From Zygnema cylindricum (taxonomy: Eukaryota; Streptophyta; Zygnematophyceae; Zygnematales; Zygnemataceae): a stretch of 64,000 nt of DNA. Positions 1 through 10,379 of the stretch are shown piece after piece. The position numbers and the translations under genes are program-made. The notes beneath the pieces were generated by a model, which was not told where the DNA came from, ran no database searches, and saw only the letters and a program-made list of their open reading frames with translations. Every line of letters begins with the position of its first letter. Position 1 is the first letter of the stretch. Where the stretch lies: assembly GCA_037447655.1 (NCBI GenBank), contig JBBHKE010002684.1:300754-364753 (forward strand), written 5' to 3'.

Positions 1-24
1 TTCTGTAGGTATAATTGTAAGAGG

Positions 25-1370
25 CTACATAACAAATAAGGCCTCGACAATAAACAATACATCGGAGAATGTTAATATGGATGTCTTTCCTTCTACTAAC
101 ACTTTCAGATCTACCGATCCTACAAGAGTAGTGGTGACTATCCTCCCATCCCCGTACTCTATCTCTACGGTGGGAGTCTTTCTTATCTTAGTGAACAGGT
201 GCCTATCCTTACACATGTGCATGGAGGCACCTGAATCTATAATCCAGCCTACTTCACCTTTCAATCCACCGTAAGCACATTTCTGCCTTCGTGGAATTTC
301 AACCTCATTTTTCGCCTCCAACTCCTCATCTAAAAGGAGCTCATCGTCCTCGTCCTCGGATTCCGCCTCAAGTACTTGTGTGACAAGGGCCTTTTTCATT
401 CCTCTCGGGGTACCACCGGTCTGCCCCTCCTTTAACCGAAGCTCGGTTAGCTTAGTGTACTCTGCCATATAGTGCCCCGGTTTCTTATAGAAATGACATA
501 AACCTTTAGGAGCCCTTGGTTCGAACTCGTCAGCCTGTTTTTTTTCTCCCTACCCCCATAGTTTCTAACCGGTTTCCGGGAATCTTTGTTCCTCCAATCG
601 GTCGAAGTTGCCAAGGCTTGGCCACTCTTTCCTTCCCTTCCGATCTCAATCGTATTCTCCCGAACGAGAATCATCCCTACCACTGAGTTCCACATCCACC
701 TTGAGTTTGGCAAGTCCTGCACACGGTTGACTATGTTCTCGAACTCATCAGGTAACTTCATCAGGAAACAGTTAACCTTTTCCTTTTCACTAAAATCTTT
801 TCTCGCACTCTCTAGCTCCATGAAGAGTGTATCAAGCTCATTGCAAAAATCCAACATTTTCCCCCCTTTGTATACATATTCCTTAACTTTCTGATTAGCC
901 AACTGTTGTTGCAGAATCGTACCACTTTGGTACATCTCTATGAGAGCCATCCAGAAATCGGATGCCCTTTTTACTTGCAAATGAGGACATGCAAGTCCTT
1001 GAGTAAGATGGCGTAGGATGAAGTTCTTTGCCGCCATATTGTTGAAATCCCAGGTTTGAGTATCATTCTTCACGTTCCTCGGAATAGGTGACATGAATGC
1101 TCAAATAGTTGTTATTGGTGTGGTCGTCTCATTCTCCGCTCTTTTGTCCACCACCTCTCTTTCCTTTTTCTCCTCCGTTGAAGATGGACATGCTTTCTTT
1201 ATGAATGTGCTTCCTTCAAACCCTGGAGGAATTCCAAGACTTGATGGACGTCCCAATCATCCACTCACTATCCCCCAAAACCTTTTTTCGCATAGAGCTC
1301 CTATCATCATACTTTCCCTGTATATGAAGCCAATTCCATTAAAGATTGGTACCCTAAAGGGTGGGCCTAT
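25..1370 (-). pseudogene. copia A gag-protease pseudogene
   Basis: Gag reads leftwards from position 1370, at the primer-binding-site codon (ATA here, ATG in sister copies), to about 447. The frame holds in-frame TGA codons near 1270 and 1105. A frameshift near a T-run at 540 moves the frame into the zinc knuckle and protease (25-468). The knuckle has lost cysteines: relatives carry CHFCKKPGHFIADC, whereas here the second and last Cys are Tyr. Protease keeps its IIDSGASMHMC active site, with the Asp-Ser-Gly triad intact. Homology ends at LFI, where unrelated sequence begins. Confidence 0.85.
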
Positions 1371-1374
1371 AACC
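1361..1374 (-). other. primer-binding site of element A (initiator tRNA-Met anticodon-loop type)
   Basis: On the minus strand the LTR is followed at once by GGTTATAGGCCCAC, one base from the consensus GGTTATGGGCCCAC seen in sister elements. The consensus matches the complement of the anticodon stem-loop of initiator tRNA-Met, the primer type known from Drosophila copia and Ty5. The substitution turns the ATG into ATA. Confidence 0.75.
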
Positions 1375-2530
1375 TGAAACTCTTAGACCTCCATAAGTCT
1401 TCAGAGTGGACAGCTTCCAAGAAGCCTCTAGGATAACCCTGACCCTTTTGTGTTTTAACAAAAATAACTGCCACCCTGGCAGACAAAAACTCTGACCAAC
1501 TTCACCTTTGTGAAGGCAAGACTCCCCTGAGTCGATAGCAAAAAGAATCTCTGAATTTTCTCCCCTGGAGTAGTAAGTTATGGAGGGTCAAAATTGACCT
1601 TTTGTACATAAGCTCTTTGGGAGAGAGGGTCCTATCTCCTAATTTTTCTAAGTCATATCTCTCTCACAAACTCTATCTACTGATGTACGGAGCCAATCAG
1701 ATTACACCATATACACAAAAGTACAGCTGGTGGTGTACTTTTTTTACGAACAATGTACGACATGCCCTAAATGTCGACATGTGGTATATCCAGATTCGCT
1801 CGTTTAATCCTCGGAGATGCCGCGATCCACTGTCATTCCGCCACGTGTCATCCGATATGGCGATGACCAAAAACCGTCGAAAACCTCTTCCACGATCTTT
1901 GCGTTTAATTCCGGCCGTCCGATTAAATTCATATTTAATCGTAGCCGTAATAAATACATGCGCGGTATTCGTTTTGCTAAAAGAATAAATGCACGGTATT
2001 GGTTTCTTATTTGTACCGTATTCCGTACTTTTACATTACTGGATCTATGTCTCCCTTAAAACTGTTTCAGTTAAATAAACTATCATACATATTAATGTTT
2101 AAAAAATTATCAAACCCTATATAACATAACACCATCTCAAGACTTAACGGTTAATGCAATTCTGTGTCCACCATTTCAGTTAATCTGTTTCACGATCATG
2201 TACATGTTTAAATATATATCACACCCCATGTAATCTAACGAATTCTACGACAGACTGGATAGAGCTAAAGGCTACGTTGTACTTTACTGGTCGGAGGTTC
2301 GAGTCCTGCCGGACTCAACCTTTTGTTGAGAGTGACATAAGTCATTCTTTAGTCGTGCCTGCTGAACTAAAGCAGCCATGGCTCAACCACCCTCTTTATC
2401 TTTCAATGACTACAACAAGTATGGTGGCTAGAGAGAGGAGGTGGAGGCAAGCTACCCGCCTTTTTCTTTTTCTTATTTTACTGATCTATTTAGACCTAGA
2501 AAATACCGTATAAATCTACTAATTTGAACA
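1375..2530 (-). repeat. 5' LTR of copia A
   Basis: About 1156 bp in minus orientation, starting TGTTCAAATT at 2530 and abutting the primer-binding site at 1375. Its modules recur in the other copia LTRs of the window: an antisense tRNA-like segment (about 2236-2321), a GTAC-rich upstream part with a CCACGTGT G-box, and the GACTC/GAGTC stem-loop near the 3' end. Confidence 0.85.
2236..2321 (+). other. tRNA-like module with B-box, antisense to its LTR
   Basis: The plus strand carries GGTTCGAGTCC at 2296-2306, an exact match to the RNA polymerase III B-box (T-arm) consensus, preceded by GGATAGAGC, which resembles a tRNA D-arm. The host LTR is transcribed from the minus strand. Related copies sit at the same place in most copia LTRs here. 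A working tRNA gene is unlikely because no full acceptor stem is visible. Confidence 0.5.
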
Positions 2531-3460
2531 TTTTGGATAACATTCCCCATTTTGAATCTATCTTAGAAATGTAGCCACCGTGGCAGGCAAACATTTTGAC
2601 CAACTACACCCCTGTGTAGCTTGGAATCCCTTGAGTGCGCCGCAAAAATGGTCAACTAAATGAGTTGATGTTAAATGGCAAAGTCTGTTGATTTATACAG
2701 ATGCTCTTTCGGAGAGAGGTGGCTACCTACCAAAATATTCTAAGTCCTGAAACCCATTTTTAAGCCCCTTAGTATTGAGGTACGAACGAATAATATGACT
2801 GTACCATACAATAAGGTACATCTGCCGGAGTACTTTATGTACGGTCCTTGTACGACATTGCCATAATGTGACATTTTTCACATCCAAACTTATTATCTCG
2901 CGTCCCGGGGATCCCGCAATCCTCCAACGCATTTCCACATGTCATCTGGAGTGGCGGCGGTAGAAAACGCGAAGGCAGCCATTTCGAAATCTCGGCTCGC
3001 ACCACAGCCGTCGATTCAAATCGACTTTTTAATCGCGATCGTCGAAACAAATATCCATACTATTTGTTTTGTCCGGTACATAAGGTACAATTGATTCAAT
3101 GTTCTATATTCCGTTAACCTAGTTAAATGGAAATCTCTACGTGTCAATATTTAAATATACATCAAACCCTATACGTGTTAGCATTAATCCTGGACTTAAT
3201 GGACAAAGCTAACGGCTACGGGTGATTTGACGGACGGTAGGTACGAGGATCAATTGATGGGTACGTCAAGTACCTTTTTGGTAAATCTACCTAATTTACC
3301 CATATCTTCTCTAGACGACCCAGGCAACCATGGCTCTATCTCCTTATCCTGCCTTTAGTGACTACGACAAGTGTGGGGCTTGGAGAAGGGAGTTACAGGC
3401 ACACTGCCTCTACCTTTTTCCTAACATAATACGGACCTAGAAAATACACAAATCTCAACA
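2531..3460 (-). repeat. 3' LTR of copia A2 (TGAAATTC... family), outer end truncated
   Basis: Minus-oriented LTR whose right end (...TCTCAACA, 3460) is followed by the complement of a polypurine tract (CTCCCCTTATTTT). That makes it the 3' LTR of the element to its right. The left part matches the interior of the solo LTRs at 31101-32401 and 33533-34669 but begins about 200 bp inside them, where LTR A abuts. LTR A therefore probably inserted here. Confidence 0.75.
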
Positions 3461-4104
3461 CTCCCCTTATTTTCTAGTCTATTTTCTTTTGAACTCCCAA
3501 AATAAAAAACCACCCGCTCCCCTTTTTTATTTCTTTTTCTTTTCCTTTCATAAAACTTTAAGAAAATATCCTCATATTTCAAAAGGTTTACTAGATGAGC
3601 TGAAATAAACATTCCATCTTGCTGATCACACATTTTATTTAGCATCCCACTTTTCATAAATCCGAGCAAAGATTTTATCCACCTCATCTCTTTTCCATCC
3701 ACACAAAAACCGATTTCCCTCTTGTAATTCAAACAGCTAGCCCCATCTCCAATCTGCACCACACACTCAGATGTTAACCTTTTTACATGCACACCTTCAT
3801 AGACAACATCACTCCCGTTAGTGATGTAAAATACATTACCCCCCAAATTTATCCATAAATCAAGAGTCCCCACTAAGTCCCTCCTAAAATCTACATCTTC
3901 CGTACTCATATTTTTATGCATGATATTCACCCCATTTTCTGAACTTTCCTCACTCTCTCCCATGGAATTCTTTCCACTATCACTTTTTGATTTTATCCCT
4001 GATAAATATTTCTCCTCCCCTAAACCTTTCATTAAATATTTCTCTTTTCCCCTATCCTTTAAAACCCCCTCTAGTTTTACTTCTCCCCTTTCCTCGAAAT
4101 CCAT
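3421..4104 (-). pseudogene. copia A2 RNase H remnant
   Basis: The open stretch from 4104 down to 3421 aligns with the C-terminal copia RNase H of the neighbours: TLDLWINLGG, then a degenerate WSDASYGD region (NGSDVVYEG), EMRWIKSLL, and CDQQDGMF in place of CDNQAAIA. Catalytic motifs are badly eroded. The RT and integrase normally upstream are absent: the frame reaches back, across a TGA and a TAA, directly to the gag zinc knuckle. This is an internally deleted copy. The last part overlaps the polypurine tract and LTR. Confidence 0.65.
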
Positions 4105-4137
4105 TGAAGTCTCCTTATCCGACCAGTTTTCTGTTTA

Positions 4138-4720
4138 TCACATATCTATAAAATTAACCTTATTATATAAAACTCCCTTAAGTATCTCCCTTCCCTTTGC
4201 TTCTCTTATACCTCCAAAAACACAATGTTGCTTTCGTGGTATTTTTGTGTACTTTTCTCTCTTCTCCATTCTACCGATGTGAAGAAGCTTCAAAAAAAAT
4301 TCATCCTCTTTTTCCTCTTCCCCTTCTTCCTCCTCATTCACATACCAACTTTTAAGTTCTTCCAAACAAGGACACTCCTCCATATAGTGACCCAATTTCC
4401 TACAAGCGAAGCAAACCCCTTTTTTCAAAGCTCCTCTTTCTTTTCCTTTGCTGCTCTTTCCACTGAATGTGCGATAAGGTTTACCGTTGTCTTTTTTACT
4501 CTCATCACGCTTCCGCTCGTCACCGCTGTTCTTCTCATCACGCTTGGGCGCGTCACCACCTTTTATCTCATCACGCTTCCGCTAGTCACCACTAGCTGTA
4601 AATGCATTCACCTTGTTACTTCCCCTAGAAAGCTCCAAAGGTCTTTCCCTCACAAGAATTATTCCCATGGTAATGTGTCGAGCGTGCCGGAAAATCATGA
4701 GAGGAGGGCCCACTGTCCGA
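4138..4720 (-). pseudogene. copia A2 gag C-terminal remnant with zinc knuckle
   Basis: The minus strand encodes CFACRKLGHYMEEC, an intact CX2CX4HX4C knuckle, then a run of acidic residues and IPRKQHCVFGGIREA, which matches the gag-protease spacer of sister elements. Upstream, out of frame, a MGIILVRERPLEL segment matches gag MILVRENTIEI. The segment between them contains imperfect repeats of GCGGAAGCGTGATGAG. Gag upstream of about 4720 is not recognisable. Confidence 0.7.
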
Positions 4721-6069
4721 TAATTGGCATTGGAGTTTTAGAATCAACCCCCCCCCAGACTTCGGATGCTTCCCACAATAAAAGTCTATGCCCATTGCTG
4801 CCCGTTTTGTTTACAAAAATGGAAATAGTTTCCAAAGAATAAGTTAAATATTTTTTATAATGCGACGGGTTGTGGTCTCGGAAGAGCTCAATTTACAAAA
4901 AAGACGATCTATTGAAAGTCTAACAAAAATCCTCTCAAAATCCACAATTTTGGTTCAAAAGATTCTGGTAATTGACCCCAGAGGAAACCCAACCAAAGCC
5001 CCAAAAAGGACTACCAAAGAGGGAACTAAGATACTTCCACTCAGAATAATAAAAAGATAGAAATATAAAAATGTCGTCTCAGAATTAACAATATCAACTT
5101 GCCCTTAAAAAAACAGAGAATAAAGATAGAATATGGAATAATAGCAAGCGAGCTCAACCTACCCCCAAAACGTAACACGAACAACAAAAGGAGACAAAAT
5201 CTCCCCCCGAAAACTGCGGAACAGATAAGGCCTTCTTAACTCCTTAGTTGCCGCGACCTGGAACTGGCAAGACCCTTCTTGATTTCCAACAAACACCAGT
5301 CCCCAAATCGCCCTAAACAGGAAAGACAGTGCCAACCACCCAGCCGGACTACGATTTCCACAAAAGACGGATGAAAACCAAGATGGCAATAGGGTCACAA
5401 TTACGTACAAAACAAAAGTTCTCCACAAGAAAGTTTGCTGGAATTTTTGTAGGGTTTTTCGCAGGAGACAATATTGAAACAAAAACCTGTCTCCTTCGGC
5501 CCCAAGTGCCTTATACAAGCAAAGTTTGTCCTAGCGATAGTACCAAAGTCAAAGCAATACTAAGAGTCAATCAATGGCCAGGAATTGTTATCGTCCGGAC
5601 ATAAGACAAAACAGGTTGTACTACACTCAGGGCAAAAAGTTAGGCGACTATCTCTAGCTAGATTAGAAGCCACGTGTTTTTCTATGACACAATCCTGAAC
5701 ACCAAAGTTCTACATTGACGTGAAACGCCTAACTTTGAATTTCATTAATAAATGCTCTACCCGGCTGATGGACGTGAACTAATATTCTGCATATAGCCAA
5801 CATGAAAATCTAAGAGACTATCCCCAGAATTACGTGGCGTTTCACAATGTAGTCGTTAAAGGGACAGGGCAACTGGTCCAATGTAACAAAGGATAATCTT
5901 TTAACTGATTAACTTTGTTGTTTGGCCTTCGTTAGGCGCGAAATAAAGTGCGTTAGGCTTAGTTAAGAAAATAGAAGAATCAGGTCTAGTTAAGTGCGCT
6001 CTTTTCTCCGTACTTTAATGACCGTACATAGGAAAAATGCCCGGAAATCCTTGGTAAGATGAAGGGGTG
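4721..6069. other. unassigned interval
   Basis: No retroelement domain, RNA gene or convincing coding region was recognised. There are short open frames, the longest on the minus strand at 5159-5518, but their translations are low-complexity hydrophobic or basic and match nothing I know. This is the sequence between the truncated ends of A2 and B. Confidence 0.5.
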
Positions 6070-7019
6070 CCTCTGAAATAAAATTTGCCTCCCTTGACTC
6101 GAAGGTGTCGTGAAAAATGACTCCTATATCGGTCTCTATGCCTTCCATTTTCTGCTTCAATTCCATGGGAGTGGCACTTCCCTTTGCCTCTGCTATGCCG
6201 AATCTTTCAAGCACATTCCCTATCACTTCCCGTTGTGTTAGATAGATTAATCTCCTATCTCTATCCCTTTCTACTTCAATTCCAAAAATATATTTTGCCT
6301 CTCCTAAATCCTTCATCTCAAATCTTGAATTCAAGGCTGCTTTTATTTTATTAATCTCATTCAATGACTTAGTTAGGAGCAGCATATCATCTACATATAC
6401 CGCAATGTAAATAATCCCATTTTCCCCTTCCATAACATAGACTGAGTTATCTGAGCTATTCCTCACGAAGCTAAGACTGGTTAGAAACTCATCTAGTTTC
6501 AGATTCCACTGACGGGGAGCCTGCTTAACCTCGTACAAGGATTTCAACAACTTACAGACCAGATTTGCTTTTCCGGTCTTTGCATACCTTTCAGGCCACT
6601 TCATCTTAATCCCTTCTTCTAAATCTCCATGCAAGAAAGCAGTTTTAACATCCATTTGATGTAACTCCATATTCTCAATGGCCACTAAAGACAACAAAAT
6701 TCTGACAGTTGGAAATCGGACAACCGGAGAGAAAGTCTTTCATAATCAATTCCCTCCTTCTGATTATAGCCTTTTGCGACGAGCCTAGCCTTATATCTTT
6801 CAATGGAATTACTAGATGTAACTTAACTTTGAAGACCCACTTACAGCCGATTGCCTTTCGGTCCGGCGGAAGTTCCACAAGCTCCCAAGTGTGAGCCTCC
6901 ACTATCGATCGCATTTCATCGTTCGTCGCGGAGATCCATTGATCTTTTTCTGGAGGTGAAAATGTCTCTTGTATGGTGGCCGGTTCCATCGTGCTGGTAG
7001 AAAGTAGAGCATGCTCCAT
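5990..7019 (-). pseudogene. copia B reverse transcriptase fragment
   Basis: RT begins near 6960 (WISATNDEMRSIVEAHTWELVELPPDRKAIGCKWVFKVKL). A frameshift at about 6820-6700 is followed by a frame with MDVKTAFLHGDLEE, YVDDMLLLTK (the polymerase motif) and LGEAKYIFGIEVERD. Homology fades after GVIFHDTFESRE near 6080; residues left of that are not retroviral. RNase H is missing. Confidence 0.85.
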
Positions 7020-8645
7020 CGGTTCACCTCGCAGCCTGCTGTTTTGACTTCTTCCCCCGTAAAATCTAAGGCTGGAATTGTTGGATCAGTACGTTGCCGA
7101 CGAGGAGGAGGAGGAGGAGGAGGACTAGTATCCCCATCAAGTGGAGCAGCTAGGGTGTCACGAGTAGTACTAGGAGATGTTCCGCCACCGGCAGATGTGG
7201 AAGAGGTGGTGGAAGATGTAAAAGGAACACTTTCAAAAATTACATATTCTTGGATTTTGGCATTTTTTTCCAAATTTGTCATGCCAAACACATCAACTAA
7301 TTGACTCTCTTCTTTAACCTTAATATTTCTAGCAACTTGAAGAGTTTTTCTATCCGTATTGTATACTCTATAGCCTATGGACTCATCATCATATCCTATA
7401 AAAATCTCGAGAACGGATTTCGGACTAAGCTTAGAAATAGGGAGATTATCCAAAATAAAACATTTGCTCCCAAAAATCCGAAATTGACTAACATTAGGCT
7501 TTCTTCCGGTCCACACTTCATGTGGTGTTTTCCCTTTCACGGCTCTAGTTTTTTCTATTCTATTTGTTATATACAAAGCACAAGAGAAAGCCTCACCCCA
7601 AAACTTGATTCTATCCCTTTATCTAACATCATAGATTTTGCACTTTCCGTTAAAGTCTGGTTAAGTCTTTCCGATACTTCGTTTTTCTCTGGAGTATAGG
7701 GAACTCTAAATTGACGAGAGATGCCGTTTTCTTTTAAATAATCTGAAAATGCATTAGAAATATATTCACCTTCGTTGTTGGACAGAAGTGAGAGAATTAG
7801 CTTTCCGTGAAGCTTTTCCGCCCAAACCAGAAAGTGCTTGAAGTGAGTGAGCACTTCACTCTTCTTCTTCATAAAGTAAACCTTGCTGTATCGAGAGAAA
7901 TCATCGGTAAAAGTGACTAAAAACCGGCTGCCACTGACCGAGGGGACTTTTGACGGTCCCCACACATCCGAATAAATAATTTGCAGCAAATCCGTAGCCC
8001 GGTTATCCGCGTCCTGAGGTAGGGGTAACTTATAAAGCTTTCCCAAAACACACCCATCACATACATGAGTGTCCTTTTGGCCTAAATTAACATCATCTAT
8101 CATATTTTGTTTTACCATTTTATGAAGTCTCTCATGATGAACATGACTGAGCCTCTTATGCCACAAAACATTATCCGGAAGGACACTGGAGTATGCAAAG
8201 TCAATTTCATTAGCCAAGTCCATCTGGTACAACAAACTTGGGCCTCTATTTCCTACCAAGGCTACTCCCCTATCTTTGTTTACTACATTTTTTCCGTTCT
8301 TTTGCAAAATTTCAAATCCTTTGATTTCAGCCACCGAAATGGAAAACAAGTTTTTCTTAAACTGTGGAATATAGAGAACATTATGCAATGTTTTTTTTAT
8401 CACTTGATCGGTTATGTCACAAGCTAACTCCATGCTTCCCTTTGTCGTAGCCTCCACACCGCTGTCATCAGTATAATAAATCCGGCGAGTGGGAATTGGA
8501 GTGAGGGTTTTGAAATAAGCGCGATTGCCGCACATGTCGAAAAAGCATATAGAGTCTATAATCCACCCGTTTTCTTGAGGTCCCTCCATGAGATGCTTTG
8601 CGAGAGCAAAAGAAATCATCGTTATCTGATTTCGGAAATTTGACC
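6902..8645 (-). pseudogene. copia B protease-integrase pseudogene
   Basis: Protease lies near 8575-8500 but its active site reads IDSICFF, so the DSG triad is lost. GAG-pre-integrase and zinc-binding residues follow (LWHKRLSHVHHERL, CDGCVLGK). The integrase core has YSDVWGP and the Glu motif in EVSERLN, but the second catalytic Asp is Asn (LSNNEGEY). The C-terminal part continues in another frame from about 7576 (TPHEVWTGRKPN...) into a low-complexity Ser/Thr/Pro spacer (7050-7250), the complement of a GGAGGAGGA run. Confidence 0.85.
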
Positions 8646-8801
8646 ACGTCGTCCCTTTCCTTCGGTGATTCGTCTTGTGGCGTGTATCAGTTACAAAAAA
8701 CGGCGCATTTTTAACATGTAGTTTTGATGCCGCCACTTTGGATAGTGAATCCTCCGACCGCATATTCCACCCCACACGAATTTTTTTTGTTTCACACACT
8801 T

Positions 8802-9344
8802 TTATAATGTCGAAAACAGCCAGAAAACATAACCTTGACCAAAGCAATAGACACACCTATCATGTTGCCTATAATTCGGAAAAGGGGTGAAATTCCGATT
8901 TCCGGAGAATCCACCCGGCTTATGTGTCTGTGCATTGTGAGCTACTGCTGACTTTCCACCATTTAATGCTATCTGAGTGGCCTCTTCCTCTAAGATATAA
9001 GCTTGAGCTACAACTATATTCCATTTACTCTTCTCTAACCTCTTTAACTGTTTCGCAGCTCCTTTATATTCTGTAGGAAGCCCTCTCATTAGAATCATAG
9101 CTTGATGATATGGAGGAAAATTCCCCCCGTAACATGCATTTTCCTACAAAAGAAGTTTAAAAGCCATTACAATATAAGTTCATATCCCTCTGGTATACTT
9201 ATAATCCCAAATCTTTCCAGCAGTTATAACCTCATTCTGCTCACTAGCTATGACATTAGATTCTCTCAAAGCCTTCCATATTGCAGATGCCGTAGAGATA
9301 TTGACATATGTCATGTTCAAATGTTCTGACAAGAGTAATTTAAG
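8802..9344 (-). pseudogene. copia B gag fragment
   Basis: Minus-strand frames encode KIWDYKYT (9185-9230), LMRGLP and ILEEEATQIAL, matching family 2 gag (AGKIWDYKYTGA, MRGLPRSMKGA, ILLEEEATS). A degraded knuckle (CVYCFGQGY...) follows. The reading frame is broken near 9100. Gag stops abruptly at 9344, where LTR C begins. Confidence 0.8.
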
Positions 9345-9547
9345 TGTTGAAATTAATAGATTTCTTGAGTATTTTCTAGGTTTAAAATGTTATTATAAAA
9401 GAAAAAAAAAAAGGACAGACAGCTTGCTTACACCTCCTCTCTCTAGCCCCCATACTTGTTGTAGTCACTGAAGGATAGAGAGAGTGGTTGATACATGGCT
9501 TCCTTAGTTCAATAGGCAGATATTTTTAAGGCTACTAAAAATATACC

Positions 9548-9632
9548 TGACGGACCCGGGATTTGATCCTGGTACCTGCGGTTCGTCAAGCTAGCCGATA
9601 ACGGTCAGCTTTATCCTACTACACTAAGACCA
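9548..9632 (-). other. tRNA-like module inside LTR C, antisense to the element
   Basis: Read on the minus strand, this 85-base segment starts with TTAGTGTAGTAGGATAAAGC, resembling a tRNA D-arm/A-box, and ends with a T-arm-like CAGGATCAAATCCCGGG. Arms TGACGGAC and GTTCGTCA can pair around the 3' half. The same module, also antisense, recurs in the other copia LTRs. Confidence 0.5.
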
Positions 9633-9902
9633 ATACTAAATACTATAGTATGTGATAGATATATATACTTAGGAAGGAGAAAATCCATTTAAATAAAACT
9701 GTGTACGGCGTACATGGATACTGTTTTATAAATGTACCAATTCAAAACGGATACCACGCATTTTGTTTCGACAACGAAACAAATATCGCGCAAGTATTTA
9801 TTACGGCCAAGATTGCGTCTCGCTGCAAATCCAATGGCGCACATCATCGCCGAAATCTCGGAGTAGTCACTTTGGCGTTTAGTGACTTGGCATGACCTGG
9901 AG

Positions 9903-9910
9903 CCACGTGG
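9903..9910. promoter_or_regulatory. G-box palindrome in LTR C
   Basis: CCACGTGG is a perfect G-box, the core bound by plant bZIP and bHLH factors. It recurs at the same LTR position at 14575 and 19993, and as CCACGTGT in the minus-oriented LTRs. Its position, upstream of the GTAC cluster and the presumed start, fits a U3 enhancer. Function is inferred. Confidence 0.45.
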
Positions 9911-9946
9911 AGAGATGACATTCGGTCATAGGAATTCCGAGGAATG

Positions 9947-10066
9947 TACGGACGAGTGAAAAGGAGACACGCGTACGCTTAATAGTCTTGTCGTACATAG
10001 GCCGTACAAAAGGTACACCCGCAGTAGTACTTTTTGGTACGGTACAGTAATCTGATTGGTCCGTAC
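9947..10066. promoter_or_regulatory. GTAC-dense putative U3 control region
   Basis: Nine GTAC tetramers lie within about 120 bases, where chance predicts less than one. GTAC is the core site of SBP-domain factors (SPL family; CRR1 in algae). Similar clusters occur at the same place in the LTRs of A, D, F, G, J and the solo LTRs, despite divergence elsewhere. Binding is an inference. Confidence 0.4.
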
Positions 10067-10365
10067 TTCACCAGATAGAAGTTATTAGAGGAAATCAGGA
10101 CTTAGAAATTTTTGGTAGGCAGTCACCTCTCCTTTTGAGAGTTTCTACAAATTGGCATTTGTACTGCCTCATAACTAATCGGCTAGTTGGCCGTTTTCGG
10201 TAATTCTTTTTGCTACGGACTGAGAGGAGTCCAGGCTACACAAGAGTGAGTCAAATTGTCAGTGTGACTTTTTGGGCAGCAGTGGCTGTGCGTTAAAGTG
10301 GGCTAGTTAACAATTATCTAGAGGCTTCCTGTATTCTGTAGTCCAATGGAGGACACAGAATTGCA

Positions 10366-10379
10366 GGTTATGGGCCCAC
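10366..10379 (+). other. primer-binding site of element C
   Basis: GGTTATGGGCCCAC starts at the base after the LTR. It is complementary to the anticodon loop and stem of initiator tRNA-Met, not to the tRNA 3' end. The ATG at 10370-10372 lies in frame with gag (MGPPSTVPTFNG). Confidence 0.8.

Larger units (their letters stand above)
1..2530 (-). mobile_element. Ty1/copia element A, truncated at the left window edge
   Basis: Minus-strand copia element with a 5' LTR (1375-2530), a primer-binding site (1361-1374), gag and the start of protease. Protease homology stops near position 58, inside the segment before integrase, so the 3' part lies outside the window or is lost. The right LTR end abuts another minus-oriented LTR whose outer part is missing, so A probably inserted into that LTR. 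The coding frame is broken; A is a fossil. Confidence 0.85.
6070..9344 (-). mobile_element. Ty1/copia element B (family 2 relative), truncated at both ends
   Basis: Minus-strand copia remnant in the order gag, protease, integrase, RT. It is closest to the family 2 element at 25122-30960 (shared spacer and gag motifs). Its left end stops inside RT, just before the YRQIVGSLIYF region. Its gag is cut at 9344 by the 5' LTR of element C. No LTR of B is left in the window. Confidence 0.8.
9345..10365 (+). repeat. 5' LTR of copia C
   Basis: 1021 bp, TGTTGAAATT...AATTGCA, followed directly by the primer-binding site. Modules in order: an antisense tRNA-like segment (9548-9632), a palindromic G-box CCACGTGG (9903-9910), nine GTAC tetramers between about 9947 and 10066, an ATTGG/CCAAT box near 10055, and a GGACTGAGAGGAGTCC stem-loop near 10216. 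U3/R/U5 limits cannot be fixed from sequence alone. Confidence 0.9.

Noticed and set aside
2236-2321. Functional tRNA gene
   Set aside because: B-box is perfect but no acceptor stem, clear anticodon arm or Pol III terminator is visible; copies vary like the surrounding LTR.
5159-5518. Minus-strand 119-codon open frame
   Set aside because: No recognisable domain or start context; composition is hydrophobic and unlike a known family. Kept only as an unassigned interval.
7011-7304. Gly-rich plus-strand frame with GGGGGGG
   Set aside because: Complement of the Pro/Ser/Thr-rich spacer of copia B on the minus strand.
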